From Chloroflexota bacterium (lineage in GTDB: Bacteria > Chloroflexota > Anaerolineae > Anaerolineales > Villigracilaceae): a stretch of 64,000 bases of DNA. Under the pieces are notes generated by a model that was not told the DNA's origin, ran no database searches, and worked only from the letters and a program-made list of their open reading frames with translations. The stretch lies in assembly GCA_013388855.1 (NCBI GenBank), contig JACAEM010000017.1:24749-88748 (forward strand), read 5' to 3'. Made by a program: the position numbers and the translations under genes. Of the stretch, positions 43,760 to 52,679 are shown piece after piece (the stretch's first letter is position 1; every line of letters begins with the position of its first letter).

Positions 43760-44370
43760 GCCTTTTCTCCATCGCGCTCAAATAATTTCGGCAGGAATCT
43801 GCCAGTTCGCTTCATATACTGGCGATATTCGTCACCGAATTTCTCGACGAGATTGGCTTCCTCTTTCGGTGTACGAATTGCCATTGTGATGAATGCCAAT
43901 ACACCCATCAAACTGATGAACCAGTTGTCTGATATCATTCCGAAGGAAATGTAGAAAGACGAACCAATTGTGTACAGTGGATGTCGTATCCAGCGATACG
44001 GCCCGCTGGTGGATAGTCTATGTTCCCTGCGAGTGGTGCTGACTGGGGTGATGCCGGTGCCGATACTGCTGAAGAGCCAGTAAATTCCTGCAACGCATAG
44101 AATGCCAACGCCGACCCCGAGCCAGCGGATCGCTTCGGGCAGACTAATCTTGGCCCAAGTCATCCATGCCGGGTTGATGAGATACACAACCGGGCTTAAC
44201 CAGAGGACGAGCCCGCCAAGGCGAATGACTGTCATCATCGCATTGCCATCGGCTTTGCGGGAAAGTCTTTCGCCGGATTCCCGATCTGCTTTGATGCGGT
44301 AGTATGAGGAGATGCCTACACCGGTGAATAAGATCACAGCGGCAAGAATACGGAAAATGTTTTCGTTCAT
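43756..44370 (-). CDS. ICMT-like membrane methyltransferase, copy 2
   Basis: 204 residues with the same layout as its neighbours: GPYRWIRHPLYTIGSSFY and EEANLVEKFGDEYRQYMKRT near the C-terminus. The N-terminal half differs clearly from copies 1 and 3, so this is an old duplication. The substrate is unknown. Confidence 0.85.
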   Translation of the reverse strand: MNENIFRILAAVILFTGVGISSYYRIKADRESGERLSRKADGNAMMTVIRLGGLVLWLSPVVYLINPAWMTWAKISLPEAIRWLGVGVGILCVAGIYWLFSSIGTGITPVSTTRREHRLSTSGPYRWIRHPLYTIGSSFYISFGMISDNWFISLMGVLAFITMAIRTPKEEANLVEKFGDEYRQYMKRTGRFLPKLFERDGEKA

Positions 44371-44407
44371 TTGTTTACCTCTAATATTTTCTCAGGTGGT
44401 AGCGACT

Positions 44408-45040
44408 CTAATCGCCTCCTGGTTTAACGACTGAAGTCGTTACTATGTTAATCCGTGGGAGCAGGCGCCCCGTTCGTTTCATGTACTCGCGATATTGATC
44501 GCCGAAGTATTCGATCATCAATGATTCTTCGAATCTGATGCGGGATGCAACTTCCAGCAATGTCATCCCTGCCCAACTCAGCCCGATCAGCCAGTTGGAG
44601 GAAATAAAAAGGGTTGAGCCCAGAATGAGGAGAAAAGCGGTGTAAATGGGATGGCGGATCGTGCGGTACGGTCCGCTGGTGATGAGGGTTTGCTCCTTCA
44701 TCATGCGGGGCTGGTCGCTCCAGCTTTTCCCGAGCGTGACTTGCGCCCATTGCAGCAGGGTGAAGCCAATCAATGCCATTCCCACGCCAGCCCAGCGTGC
44801 CCATAGGGGGAGAGAGAGACTTGCAACAGCGAGCCAATTTGGGTTGACGGCGAACAAGATGATCGAAACAAAGCCGACCATGCCCAGTAGGCCAGCAAGC
44901 TTTGAGGCAAGTCCCTCTTCGCGCTTTTTCAGAGTGGCATCTTCTGATTTGCTGTGGTTCTTGACGTAATATCCTCGATGCAAGGCGAAGGCGATGATCA
45001 AAAGCGGTAATAAAACTCTAAAGATAGATTCGGTTTCCAT
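44408..45040 (-). CDS. ICMT-like membrane methyltransferase, copy 3
   Basis: 210 residues, about five membrane helices, with GPYRTIRHPIYTAFLLIL and EESLMIEYFGDQYREYMKRT. It is the first of three tandem paralogs as transcribed, 51 bases after the DtxR gene. The conserved C-terminal FGDxYRxYMKRTGR in all three suggests the same cofactor chemistry with different substrate-facing helices. Confidence 0.85.
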   Translation of the reverse strand: METESIFRVLLPLLIIAFALHRGYYVKNHSKSEDATLKKREEGLASKLAGLLGMVGFVSIILFAVNPNWLAVASLSLPLWARWAGVGMALIGFTLLQWAQVTLGKSWSDQPRMMKEQTLITSGPYRTIRHPIYTAFLLILGSTLFISSNWLIGLSWAGMTLLEVASRIRFEESLMIEYFGDQYREYMKRTGRLLPRINIVTTSVVKPGGD

Positions 45041-45052
45041 TTCAATATCCCT

Positions 45053-45083
45053 GCTTTGTCAGGGGCTTGGCCCCTGACAAAGC
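45053..45083. repeat. perfect 14-bp-stem hairpin between dtxR and the methyltransferase genes
   Basis: GCTTTGTCAGGGGC and GCCCCTGACAAAGC enclose a 3-base loop. There is no U tract in the direction of transcription, so it is more likely an attenuator, processing site or protein site than a full terminator. Confidence 0.7.
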
Positions 45084-45091
45084 GTCGGTTG

Positions 45092-45772
45092 TTAACTTTC
45101 TTCGATATAAATTTTGCTTGTAATATTCATTCCCAGGACGGTTGTTTTTCGACCAACTTTGACGGTCAAGTTGTGGTCAAAAGGCGAATATTCTTTAACT
45201 TCGATCTGCGCGCCGGGAACAAGCCCTAAGCTTTCGAGATAACGGAGCAATCCTGTGTCTGCGGCTTTCACGCATTGGATGGTCCCGGTTTGAGTGGGGC
45301 GCAAAGCCGAAAGGGGTGTGGAATCTTCAATGGGCATTTTCAAGTCTGCCGTGGGGATTAACTCTCCATGCGGGTCACGCAGTGGATGTCCCATGGCGGC
45401 AGCGATACGCCTCTCGAAGTCCTCCGAGATGACGTGCTCCAGTCGTTCTGCTTCCTCGTGCACTTCATCCCATGAGTAACCAAGAGTCTGTACCAGCCAC
45501 GCTTCAAGCAGGCGATGATGGCGGATCACCTCCAGTGCAGCGCGGCGACCCTCTTTGGTCAATGTTACGCCCTGGTGTTTTTGATATTCCACCAATGCCG
45601 GTTTTGCCGATGCCATTTTTTGCACCATGCCTGTGACCGACGGCGCACTGATCCGAAGCTTTCTGGCAAGCGCGTTTGTGCTGGCATTTTCGCCATTCTC
45701 GGTCAGTTCATAGATGTGTTTCAGGTAATCTTGAATGGAGATGGTGAGAGTTTTTTGTGTAAGCGGTTTCAA
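45092..45772 (-). CDS. DtxR/MntR family metal-dependent repressor with FeoA-like domain
   Basis: 226 residues, likely from a TTG start. Winged helix (NASTNALARKLRISAPSVTG), dimerisation and metal-binding region (RHHRLLEAWLVQTLGYSWDE, HEEAERLEHVISEDFERRI, GHPLRDPHGELIP) and a C-terminal SH3-like FeoA domain (YLESLGLVPGAQIEVKEYSP). With Fe2+ or Mn2+ bound it would repress metal uptake genes. It is the first gene of the ~9 kb metal operon and divergent from the ATP-grasp genes. A palindrome upstream is its likely operator. Confidence 0.88.
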   Translation of the reverse strand: MKPLTQKTLTISIQDYLKHIYELTENGENASTNALARKLRISAPSVTGMVQKMASAKPALVEYQKHQGVTLTKEGRRAALEVIRHHRLLEAWLVQTLGYSWDEVHEEAERLEHVISEDFERRIAAAMGHPLRDPHGELIPTADLKMPIEDSTPLSALRPTQTGTIQCVKAADTGLLRYLESLGLVPGAQIEVKEYSPFDHNLTVKVGRKTTVLGMNITSKIYIEES

Positions 45773-45797
45773 ATTAATATTGCCTTGCTGAAAATAA

Positions 45798-45817
45798 AAT
45801 TTAGTTATGCCTAAATT
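45798..45817. promoter_or_regulatory. palindromic operator candidate of the DtxR regulator
   Basis: AATTTAG TTATGC CTAAATT is a 20-base site with perfect 7-base arms, 25 bases upstream of the dtxR start. The TTTAG/CTAAA arms resemble DtxR/IdeR and MntR-type boxes. It lies in the intergenic region shared with the divergent ATP-grasp genes. Confidence 0.55.
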
Positions 45818-45960
45818 ATTCTAGCAGGGAAAATTGACCATGTCAAGGGTCATTTCTGTGTGTCGTTTGCGTTTCTGAAGAAGTTTTAATATTCAAAACT
45901 ATTGTCAGCATACAAGATTGTGTCATAATAAGAAATGAATATCATTGTATCGAGTTCCTT

Positions 45961-46926
45961 ATGCGTATTTGTATTCTGGCAGATATGGAATTGAAGGAGT
46001 TTGACCCTTCAAACTATTTAATCGATTATTCATGGGAGATGTTCGTTCCTCACGCCCCCATCATCGATTTTTTACGCGTGCTAGATCAGAAAAAAAGATT
46101 TGACGTGTACTTCAACTTGTGCGATGGCTTTGATGAATACGAGAAAAGATATTCAGGGATGGATGTTGTACGCGCTTTGGAGGAATTGAACCTCCCATTT
46201 ACAGGCGCTGATAGCCGCTTTTACAACCCGACTCGTGAAGAGATGCAATTTGTTGCCGAGTCTGCCGGAGTGAGATTTGTCCGTGGTTTCAATGTGGCAG
46301 ATGTCGACGAGTTGGGAGTCTTGAACGGTGATCTGAAATATCCATTGATGGTGAAACATCCGAATAGTTATGCCAGTACTGCCATGACTCGTAATTCACG
46401 CGTCGACACTCCGCAGAAGTTGCGGGAGCAGGTGAAAAGGATATGCAACCGTTTTGGAAGCGCCAGGGTCGAGGAATTTATCGATGGTCCTGAATTCACA
46501 GTGTTTATTGTGGACAACCCTGAAAACCTATCTGATCCATTTGTGTACCCACCTGGAGAATTGATTTTCCCGCCAGGAGAGGATTTTTTGCACTCGCGCG
46601 TAAAATGGAAGGAATGGGTGTACTTGAAACCCGTCGATGACAAAAGATTGGCAGAATGCCTGCGAAAGATGCTCCGCGATTTGTATATTGCCATGAATGG
46701 TGTTGGATATGCTCGCTGTGATATCCGTATGGGCTTGGACGGACAGTTGTATATGATCGAGATCAACCCAAACAATGGCATCCTGTTCAAGCCGGAGGAT
46801 CTGGGGCCCGCTGATGTTATGATGGAATACGACCCTGATGGACACGCCGGTTTTTTTGACCGGATTTTCCACTCTGCCATTGTGCGACAGCGAGAAAGAA
46901 TTTTGCTTCAAAATAAAAAATCATGA
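45961..46926 (+). CDS. ATP-grasp ligase, D-Ala-D-Ala ligase-like, copy 1 (degenerate ATP loop)
   Basis: 321 residues. Fold markers: LMVKHPNSYASTAM (Lys and the loop over ATP), VEEFIDGPEFTVFIVD, and the metal site YARCDIRMG with LYMIEINPNNGIL. It is paralogous to the next gene over its whole length. In the ATP loop the usual G-S-T-G is A-S-T-A here, so activity may be altered. Family members join carboxylic acids to amines with ATP. The substrate is unknown. Confidence 0.82.
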   Translation: MRICILADMELKEFDPSNYLIDYSWEMFVPHAPIIDFLRVLDQKKRFDVYFNLCDGFDEYEKRYSGMDVVRALEELNLPFTGADSRFYNPTREEMQFVAESAGVRFVRGFNVADVDELGVLNGDLKYPLMVKHPNSYASTAMTRNSRVDTPQKLREQVKRICNRFGSARVEEFIDGPEFTVFIVDNPENLSDPFVYPPGELIFPPGEDFLHSRVKWKEWVYLKPVDDKRLAECLRKMLRDLYIAMNGVGYARCDIRMGLDGQLYMIEINPNNGILFKPEDLGPADVMMEYDPDGHAGFFDRIFHSAIVRQRERILLQNKKS

Positions 46927-46934
46927 GGTGATGA

Positions 46935-47903
46935 ATGCGAATCTGCGTTTTGACCGACGAAGTGACCGAAGATTTTGACCCCTCTCCTTTTTTAGAAGGC
47001 TTTGACTTTGAGGTTGTGACCATGACCGATCCGGTCGTTGACGTATTGCGAGCACTGGATGCACGCAAAGAGTTCGACCTTTATTTCAACCTGTGCGAAG
47101 GTTACGAACTGGATGGCACGGAGGAGTATAGTTATCAGGGTATCGATGTGGTGAAGGCGCTTGAAGACCTGAACCTGCCGTTTACCGGGGCGCCTTCGCG
47201 TTTCTTCGACCCAAGTCGTGAGGAAATGCAAGCCGCAGCGGAGGCGCACGGCGTGGGGTTTGCCAAAGGGTATCAGGTCAAATCGGTGGAGGAAGCGGAA
47301 CGGTTGGTGAGGAACCTGCGGTATCCGATCATGGTAAAGCACCCAAAGAGCTATGGTAGTACGGGCATGTTCAAAGAATCGAAGGTGACAATATCGGAAC
47401 AGTTACGTGCCCAAGTGGAGCGGATCTGTGCAGAGTTTGGAGCGGCGCGTATGGAAGAATTCATCGAGGGTAAGGAGTTTAACGTACTGGTCGTGGACAA
47501 TCCCGATGATCTCGATCATCCCATCGCGTACCCACCGGCCGAATTGATCTTCCCTCCCGGTGAAGAGTTCTGGCATACTGATATCAAATGGGATTACACC
47601 GTTCCCTTTGATTTCAAGGAAGTGACCGATCCCGGGTTGGTTAAGCGCCTGCATGATATTGCCATCCGCATGTACAAAGCGATGGATGGCGAGACATATG
47701 GACGTTGCGACATTCGTATGAATGATAAGGGTGAGTTATTTATCTTGGAGATCAATCCGAATCCTGCCATCATGCTTCAACCCAAGGAATACGGCCCGGC
47801 GGATTATATGATCCTGTATGACCCTGGTGGGTATAAACTTTTCTTCGACCGCATTTTCAAGGTTGCCCTGATGAAATACAGAATGCGTTCCGGTGCGAGG
47901 TAG
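46935..47903 (+). CDS. ATP-grasp ligase, D-Ala-D-Ala ligase-like, copy 2
   Basis: 322 residues. Complete ATP-grasp motifs: IMVKHPKSYGSTGMFKESKV, MEEFIEGKEFNVLVVD, YGRCDIRMNDKGELFILEIN and NPNPAIML. It follows copy 1 by eight bases with a GAGGTG site. It is not a standard Ddl: the N-terminal part (MRICVLTDEVTEDFDPSPFL) and the length differ. It likely forms an amide or peptide bond on an unknown substrate. A terminator follows, so the pair forms a two-gene unit. Confidence 0.85.
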   Translation: MRICVLTDEVTEDFDPSPFLEGFDFEVVTMTDPVVDVLRALDARKEFDLYFNLCEGYELDGTEEYSYQGIDVVKALEDLNLPFTGAPSRFFDPSREEMQAAAEAHGVGFAKGYQVKSVEEAERLVRNLRYPIMVKHPKSYGSTGMFKESKVTISEQLRAQVERICAEFGAARMEEFIEGKEFNVLVVDNPDDLDHPIAYPPAELIFPPGEEFWHTDIKWDYTVPFDFKEVTDPGLVKRLHDIAIRMYKAMDGETYGRCDIRMNDKGELFILEINPNPAIMLQPKEYGPADYMILYDPGGYKLFFDRIFKVALMKYRMRSGAR

Positions 47904-47933
47904 GCTGTTTCAAATCTTCCACTATGTTTCATG

Positions 47934-47970
47934 ATGGACGAGGCAATTGTCTCGTCCATTTTTATTTATT
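47934..47970 (+). terminator. terminator of the ATP-grasp pair
   Basis: ATGGACGAG and CTCGTCCAT pair perfectly around an 8-base loop, followed by TTTTTATTTATT. Confidence 0.9.
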
Positions 47971-48149
47971 GTCCATATCATTGGATGGATGTATCGCTTC
48001 CATCTCATCCGGCACATGATTCTATTTTCGGATGTGGCCACCTCTCGGTAACAGGGACAGGTGTCGGCTTAGGAAGAAGCGTTCCCGTAATCCAACGCGT
48101 AAAGAAGATTATTTTCATTCATTTGGTTGCTTTCTCAAGATACACAATC

Positions 48150-48178
48150 TTGACTTGTCCCTGATAAAAGTATAAGAT
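48150..48178 (+). promoter_or_regulatory. promoter of the large nucleotidase gene
   Basis: TTGACT and TAAGAT are separated by 17 bases. The -35 box is identical to that of the second nucleotidase gene at 54376. Confidence 0.55.
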
Positions 48179-48263
48179 AATTATGTGTGAAAAGTTACAC
48201 AATATATTGGTGATCCATATATGGTGGAGGGCTTTAGCCGTGGCCTGTATTCATTGGGGAGGA

Positions 48264-48329
48264 GGTGCTGGGCATACTAAACTGATGGTTGATCACCCAA
48301 ATCTGCTGCGGCGCATCTGCCCGTGCTGT
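48264..48329 (+). promoter_or_regulatory. conserved leader element, copy 1
   Basis: GGTGCTGGGC (48264-48273) and GCATCTGCCCGTGCTGT (48313-48329) recur in nearly the same form and spacing in the leader of the gene at 54592. GGGC and GCCC can pair, so a folded RNA element is possible. It does not match a riboswitch class that I recognise. Confidence 0.5.
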
Positions 48330-48431
48330 TGCATCATATCCAGATACCAGAAATTCCAAAACAGGGCATTCCGTAGCGAATGTCTATAGTGAGAGAAACG
48401 ATAGTGCTTCTCTTTCACCCGGAGGGTTTCC

Positions 48432-51400
48432 ATGTTGCGTATTAAGTTTCATCGGACGGCAACGATTCTTGTCGTCGCCGCTCTGTTGTTTTCTCTGGTT
48501 ATGTCGGTTTCGGCGGCTCCGTCACCGGCGACGCTGCCTGCGAATACCGTCACCTTTACGATCTTGCATACGAACGACTTCCACGGAAATCTCGAGCAAA
48601 ACTCGGGAGGGAGTACCAGTAATCCCGGTATGGCGCGTGTTGCAAAGGTCATCAATGACGTGCGCGCAGCCGTTGGTGAGGATAATGTCCTTTTGCTCGA
48701 TGCCGGGGATGAAATGCAGGGTAGTTTGCTTTCCAACATCCAGAAGGGCAAGCCCACAATCGCTGTTTTCAATGCCATGGGATATGATGCGGCTACGTTC
48801 GGAAACCATGAATTTGACTGGGGTAAGGATATTCTTGAGGAGAGGATTGGGGAGGCAATCTACCCTTATGTCACAGCCAATATCGTGGTGAACGATACGG
48901 GGAATTGTTCCACTGCCGGGTGGACTGTTCCCGCTTTTGCCCAGCCTTATGTGATCAAGACGGTCGGTACCGCGCCGGATACCGTTACTGTGGGTGTCAT
49001 CGGTGTGACAACCACCGAGACGCCGATCATTACAATTGCTTCGGCAACGGAGGGATTGTGTTTCAAAGATCCTGCTTCCTCCATCTTGCACTACTATGAT
49101 GAGATGAAAGCCAATTCCGATGTGATCGTCGTTCTGAGCCATCTTGGCTTTGCAGACGGCGGATACGGGTATGGCATCCCGATCTATGGAGATCAAACGC
49201 TGGCAAAGAAGTTGATCGACGCTGGCAAACCTGCCAACTTAATCATCGGCGGACACAGCCATACGGATGTTCCGCTTCCGGCTCCGGTCATCGGCGGAAA
49301 GACCACTGTTGTACAGGCTCGTTACAATGGGCGACAGGTCGGTCGTGCGGATATTACTGTCACTCCGACCGGGGACGTCACGGTCAGTTGGTCCAAGCTG
49401 GTTCCCACATCCAGCGGAGCGCCCGACCCGGACATCGAAGCGCTGATTGCATCCTATGCCAACGATCCCACTTATCAAGAATTGATCAATCAGGAAATCG
49501 GGTGGACGGATGTGCCCATTACGCGAAATTACGAAGGCGATTCGTTGATGGGCTATTTTGTCAACGATGCGATCTATAACGACCTCAATACTGATGGCAC
49601 AGATGAAAACGATGTCGATATGGTGTTCAACAACCCGGGCGGTCTGCGTGCCGACATTGTCTGTGCGACGTATCCCTGCAAACTGACCTATGGGATGATG
49701 TTCAGTGTCCTGCCATTCGGGAATGCCACGGCGGTGGGGGATATGACCGGCGCCCAGATCATGGAATTGCTGAACCAGAGCGCCTCGCTGAGCAAAGGCG
49801 CGATCCAGCCTGCTGGGATTCGCTATTCCTTCTATAACTATCGGGTCTGGACCAGTTCGACAAATTTCCGCACTTGGGCGTGGGGGGCATTCGATCCTTG
49901 TGTTATCAACAAGGCTAGTGGAGTCTGTGAACCTCTGGACCTCAACAAGACCTACCGTGTCGCGACGAATGAATTTCTTGCCCCCGCTGGACAGGATAAT
50001 TTCTACGCTTTCAAGTACATGAAGAATATCACCTACTGGGGTGATATGCTCGATGGTGTGAACCGCTGGGTCAGCGCGAATTATACTCAAGCAAACCCGT
50101 ATAACGGTGTGCTAGACGGAAGAATCACCCGTGATGGGAATGATTCCGGTGGAAGCATTATCCCGATCACAATCCTGCATCATAACGACTCGCACGGCAA
50201 CCTTTCAAAGGGAACATATGTCGGTTATACCCAGTTGGCGACCCTGATCAAGCAGGAGCGTGCGTACAACCCGGATCGCACTATTTTGCTCAATGCGGGT
50301 GACCAAATCCAGGGCGACGCGATGATGTATTATTTCAAATCTGCGCCGCTCGGGTATGCCGCGGATGGAACGATTCTTGACCCATCCTTGACCACGCATC
50401 CCATGATGGCTGTCATGAATGCCATGAACTACGACGCATGGACACTGGGAAATCACGAGTTCAATTTTGGCAAGGATATTTTCACCAGTGTGATCGCCCA
50501 GGCAAACTTTCCGACCTTGCAGGCAAATGTCGAAGATGATGGACAGTATGGGCTTGATCCGTTGGTGGATCCTTATGTCGAAAAGGCCGTTGGTCCGGAG
50601 AATATCAAAGTCGCGATCCTTGGGATTGGCAATCATCGTGTACCCAACTATGAATTGCCCAGCAATATCCCCGGTCTGACCTTCACCAACCCGATTGAGA
50701 AGGCGCAGGAACTTTCGGACGAATTGCGTCCGAATAATGATTTGGTCATTGCGTTGACACATATCGGGTTTACGGTTAATCCCGCCAGTGTTGAAGTGGA
50801 TAACAATGTCGATACGGTGATGGCTTCGGAAGTCTCGGGTCTGGATGTGATCATTGGAGGGCACAGCCATACCAACCCCGCGACAGGATTCGGCAATTAC
50901 AAGTACCTGCCCACCATCATGAGCGGACCGGGAGACTCACCGGTCATCATTAATCATGCCTATCGTTACAACAACACTTTGGGTGAAGTCATTATCGGTA
51001 TGCGCGCCAAGCCAGGTGGTGGGTATGAAGTCGTTACCCGCGCCGGACAGTATTTGACTGTTACATCAAGCACGGCTGAAGATCCCGACATCAAAGCCAT
51101 TGTGGAGCCGTACAATGTGGCTTTTGCAGAATACAATAACAAGGTTGTTGGTCAGACCACGATACCCATCGATGCCCTGTCTGCTTTTACACAGGAGACC
51201 AATGCTGCGAATCTTCAAGCGGATGCTTCTGTGTTTGAATTGGCAAAGAACGGTATCACAGTGGATTTCCATCTCTCAGGAGCGATGACGAACCGCAAGG
51301 TGGCTGATACTGCAACGCCTGAAAGCCCTGTCACATTGAAGGTCTCGGATATGTTCTCGCTCATGCCCTACGAGAACTCGCTTGTGGTCATGAATATGAA

Positions 51401-52595
51401 CGGTCCACAGTTGAAGACCGTATTGGAACGCGCCTACCGAAACTACTATTACTACAAGTATGTTTCCGGGTATGGCGGTTATTCATACTACACCACCTGC
51501 ATGATCGATATCAACTCAGCCGGCAAAATTACCTACAATGACCTTAGTCCGGCTCTACCTAACGGGAATAATGTTGTGGCGCTGACCATCAATGGTGTGG
51601 ACGTGGACTTCGCCGATGCAACCAAATTCTACAAAGTATCCACGGTCAATTACCTGGCGGCAGGTTCATGCAATTTCAATGACGGCGGCGTCAGTCTATG
51701 GCCCCTCAACCAGATCACGAACGATACCCAGTATTACGTTCGGGATGCGGTTATCGATTATATAACCGCCATGGGTATTGTTTCACCGGCTATCGAAGGT
51801 AGACTCAACTTCATTACTGACACAGCTGCTCCGGTAATCACAATCAATATGCCGGGCGCGACAACCTACCTGCATTCAGATACCATGGTCCTCGATTTCG
51901 GCGCGATGGATGATGGTCTTGCCGGGGTAAAGAAAGTCTGGGGCGATCTGGACGGCGTTGAAGTGTTCGACGGGCAACTGCTCGACCTGTTTACATTTAC
52001 TCTTGGCGAACACACTTTGACAGTCCATGCCGTTGACAAGGCTGGTAATGAATCGGTTCAAGCGGTGACATTCAATATCACCACCACGCTGGACAGTATG
52101 ATGTCTATCGTCACCCGCCTGTATCAGGAAGGCAGAATCAACAACAAGGGTGTTTACTTCAGCCTGATCCAAAAGTTGCGACTTGCAGATCGCTTCGACA
52201 GACCTGAGATGACAAGTATGTTGCTAAAAGCGTTTATTCTTGAAGTGAGCGGTCAAAGAGGAAAGCACATTGATCAAAACGCCGCTGACATGCTGATCGC
52301 AGATGCGAAATGGGTGATCGCCCATCTTCCGGATTCGGCACCTCCTGTGATTGCCATTCTGTCGCCACAGGCAAGGACATACAGCCGCCCCGGATTCCTT
52401 GTCGTAAACTTTGCCGTCCATGATGCTATTACAGGGTTAGCGGAGGTTACGGCGACCCTCGATGGCATACCGGTAACGAACCATCAGATTGTCAGCCTGA
52501 AGGCATTGACGCCGGGTGAACATACCTTTATCGTTACCGCACTAGATGCGGCAGGCAACGTTGCCAGCAAGACCGTGATCTTCAAGGTCAAATAG
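48432..52595 (+). CDS. secreted protein with two tandem UshA-type 5'-nucleotidase units
   Basis: 1387 residues. A signal peptide (ATILVVAALLFSLVMSVSAA) precedes two metallophosphatase plus 5'-nucleotidase C-terminal pairs. Unit 1: ILHTNDFHGN, GNHEFDWG, IIGGHSHTD, then FNNPGGLRADI with VLPFGNATAVGDMTG. Unit 2: ILHHNDSHGN, GNHEFNFGKD, IIGGHSHTN, but its substrate motif is HLSGAMTNRK instead of NPGGLR. Ig-like and FIMAH-like segments close the protein (ITINMPGATTYLHSDTM; SIVTRLYQEGRINNKGVYF). It would hydrolyse nucleotides or other phosphoesters outside the cell to scavenge phosphate and nucleosides. Unit 2 may have another substrate. Confidence 0.88.
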   Translation: MLRIKFHRTATILVVAALLFSLVMSVSAAPSPATLPANTVTFTILHTNDFHGNLEQNSGGSTSNPGMARVAKVINDVRAAVGEDNVLLLDAGDEMQGSLLSNIQKGKPTIAVFNAMGYDAATFGNHEFDWGKDILEERIGEAIYPYVTANIVVNDTGNCSTAGWTVPAFAQPYVIKTVGTAPDTVTVGVIGVTTTETPIITIASATEGLCFKDPASSILHYYDEMKANSDVIVVLSHLGFADGGYGYGIPIYGDQTLAKKLIDAGKPANLIIGGHSHTDVPLPAPVIGGKTTVVQARYNGRQVGRADITVTPTGDVTVSWSKLVPTSSGAPDPDIEALIASYANDPTYQELINQEIGWTDVPITRNYEGDSLMGYFVNDAIYNDLNTDGTDENDVDMVFNNPGGLRADIVCATYPCKLTYGMMFSVLPFGNATAVGDMTGAQIMELLNQSASLSKGAIQPAGIRYSFYNYRVWTSSTNFRTWAWGAFDPCVINKASGVCEPLDLNKTYRVATNEFLAPAGQDNFYAFKYMKNITYWGDMLDGVNRWVSANYTQANPYNGVLDGRITRDGNDSGGSIIPITILHHNDSHGNLSKGTYVGYTQLATLIKQERAYNPDRTILLNAGDQIQGDAMMYYFKSAPLGYAADGTILDPSLTTHPMMAVMNAMNYDAWTLGNHEFNFGKDIFTSVIAQANFPTLQANVEDDGQYGLDPLVDPYVEKAVGPENIKVAILGIGNHRVPNYELPSNIPGLTFTNPIEKAQELSDELRPNNDLVIALTHIGFTVNPASVEVDNNVDTVMASEVSGLDVIIGGHSHTNPATGFGNYKYLPTIMSGPGDSPVIINHAYRYNNTLGEVIIGMRAKPGGGYEVVTRAGQYLTVTSSTAEDPDIKAIVEPYNVAFAEYNNKVVGQTTIPIDALSAFTQETNAANLQADASVFELAKNGITVDFHLSGAMTNRKVADTATPESPVTLKVSDMFSLMPYENSLVVMNMNGPQLKTVLERAYRNYYYYKYVSGYGGYSYYTTCMIDINSAGKITYNDLSPALPNGNNVVALTINGVDVDFADATKFYKVSTVNYLAAGSCNFNDGGVSLWPLNQITNDTQYYVRDAVIDYITAMGIVSPAIEGRLNFITDTAAPVITINMPGATTYLHSDTMVLDFGAMDDGLAGVKKVWGDLDGVEVFDGQLLDLFTFTLGEHTLTVHAVDKAGNESVQAVTFNITTTLDSMMSIVTRLYQEGRINNKGVYFSLIQKLRLADRFDRPEMTSMLLKAFILEVSGQRGKHIDQNAADMLIADAKWVIAHLPDSAPPVIAILSPQARTYSRPGFLVVNFAVHDAITGLAEVTATLDGIPVTNHQIVSLKALTPGEHTFIVTALDAAGNVASKTVIFKVK

Positions 52596-52627
52596 GATGA
52601 CCATTCGAGAGGGGAAATGATGATTGA

Positions 52628-52660
52628 AAACTACCCGCTGTGAATAACGGCGGGTAGTTT
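52628..52660. terminator. bidirectional terminator between nucleotidase and GGDEF genes
   Basis: AAACTACCCGC and GCGGGTAGTTT pair perfectly around an 11-base loop, with A-rich and T-rich flanks for both converging genes. Confidence 0.85.
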
Positions 52661-52679
52661 GATTTGACACAGTTTCGCA

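Larger units (their letters stand above)
47904..48431 (+). other. 528-base intergenic region: terminator, promoter and leader of the large nucleotidase gene
   Basis: It holds the ATP-grasp terminator at its left end, about 180 bases in which I see no feature, then a promoter (48150-48178) and a ~250-base leader with the two-block motif described separately. Short open frames here (for example at 47931 and 48183) look unlike proteins and have no ribosome-binding sites. Confidence 0.6.

Noticed and set aside
47931..48389. Short open frames of 77 and 68 codons before the large nucleotidase gene
   Set aside because: No ribosome-binding site, odd composition, and they overlap the terminator, promoter and leader motif.
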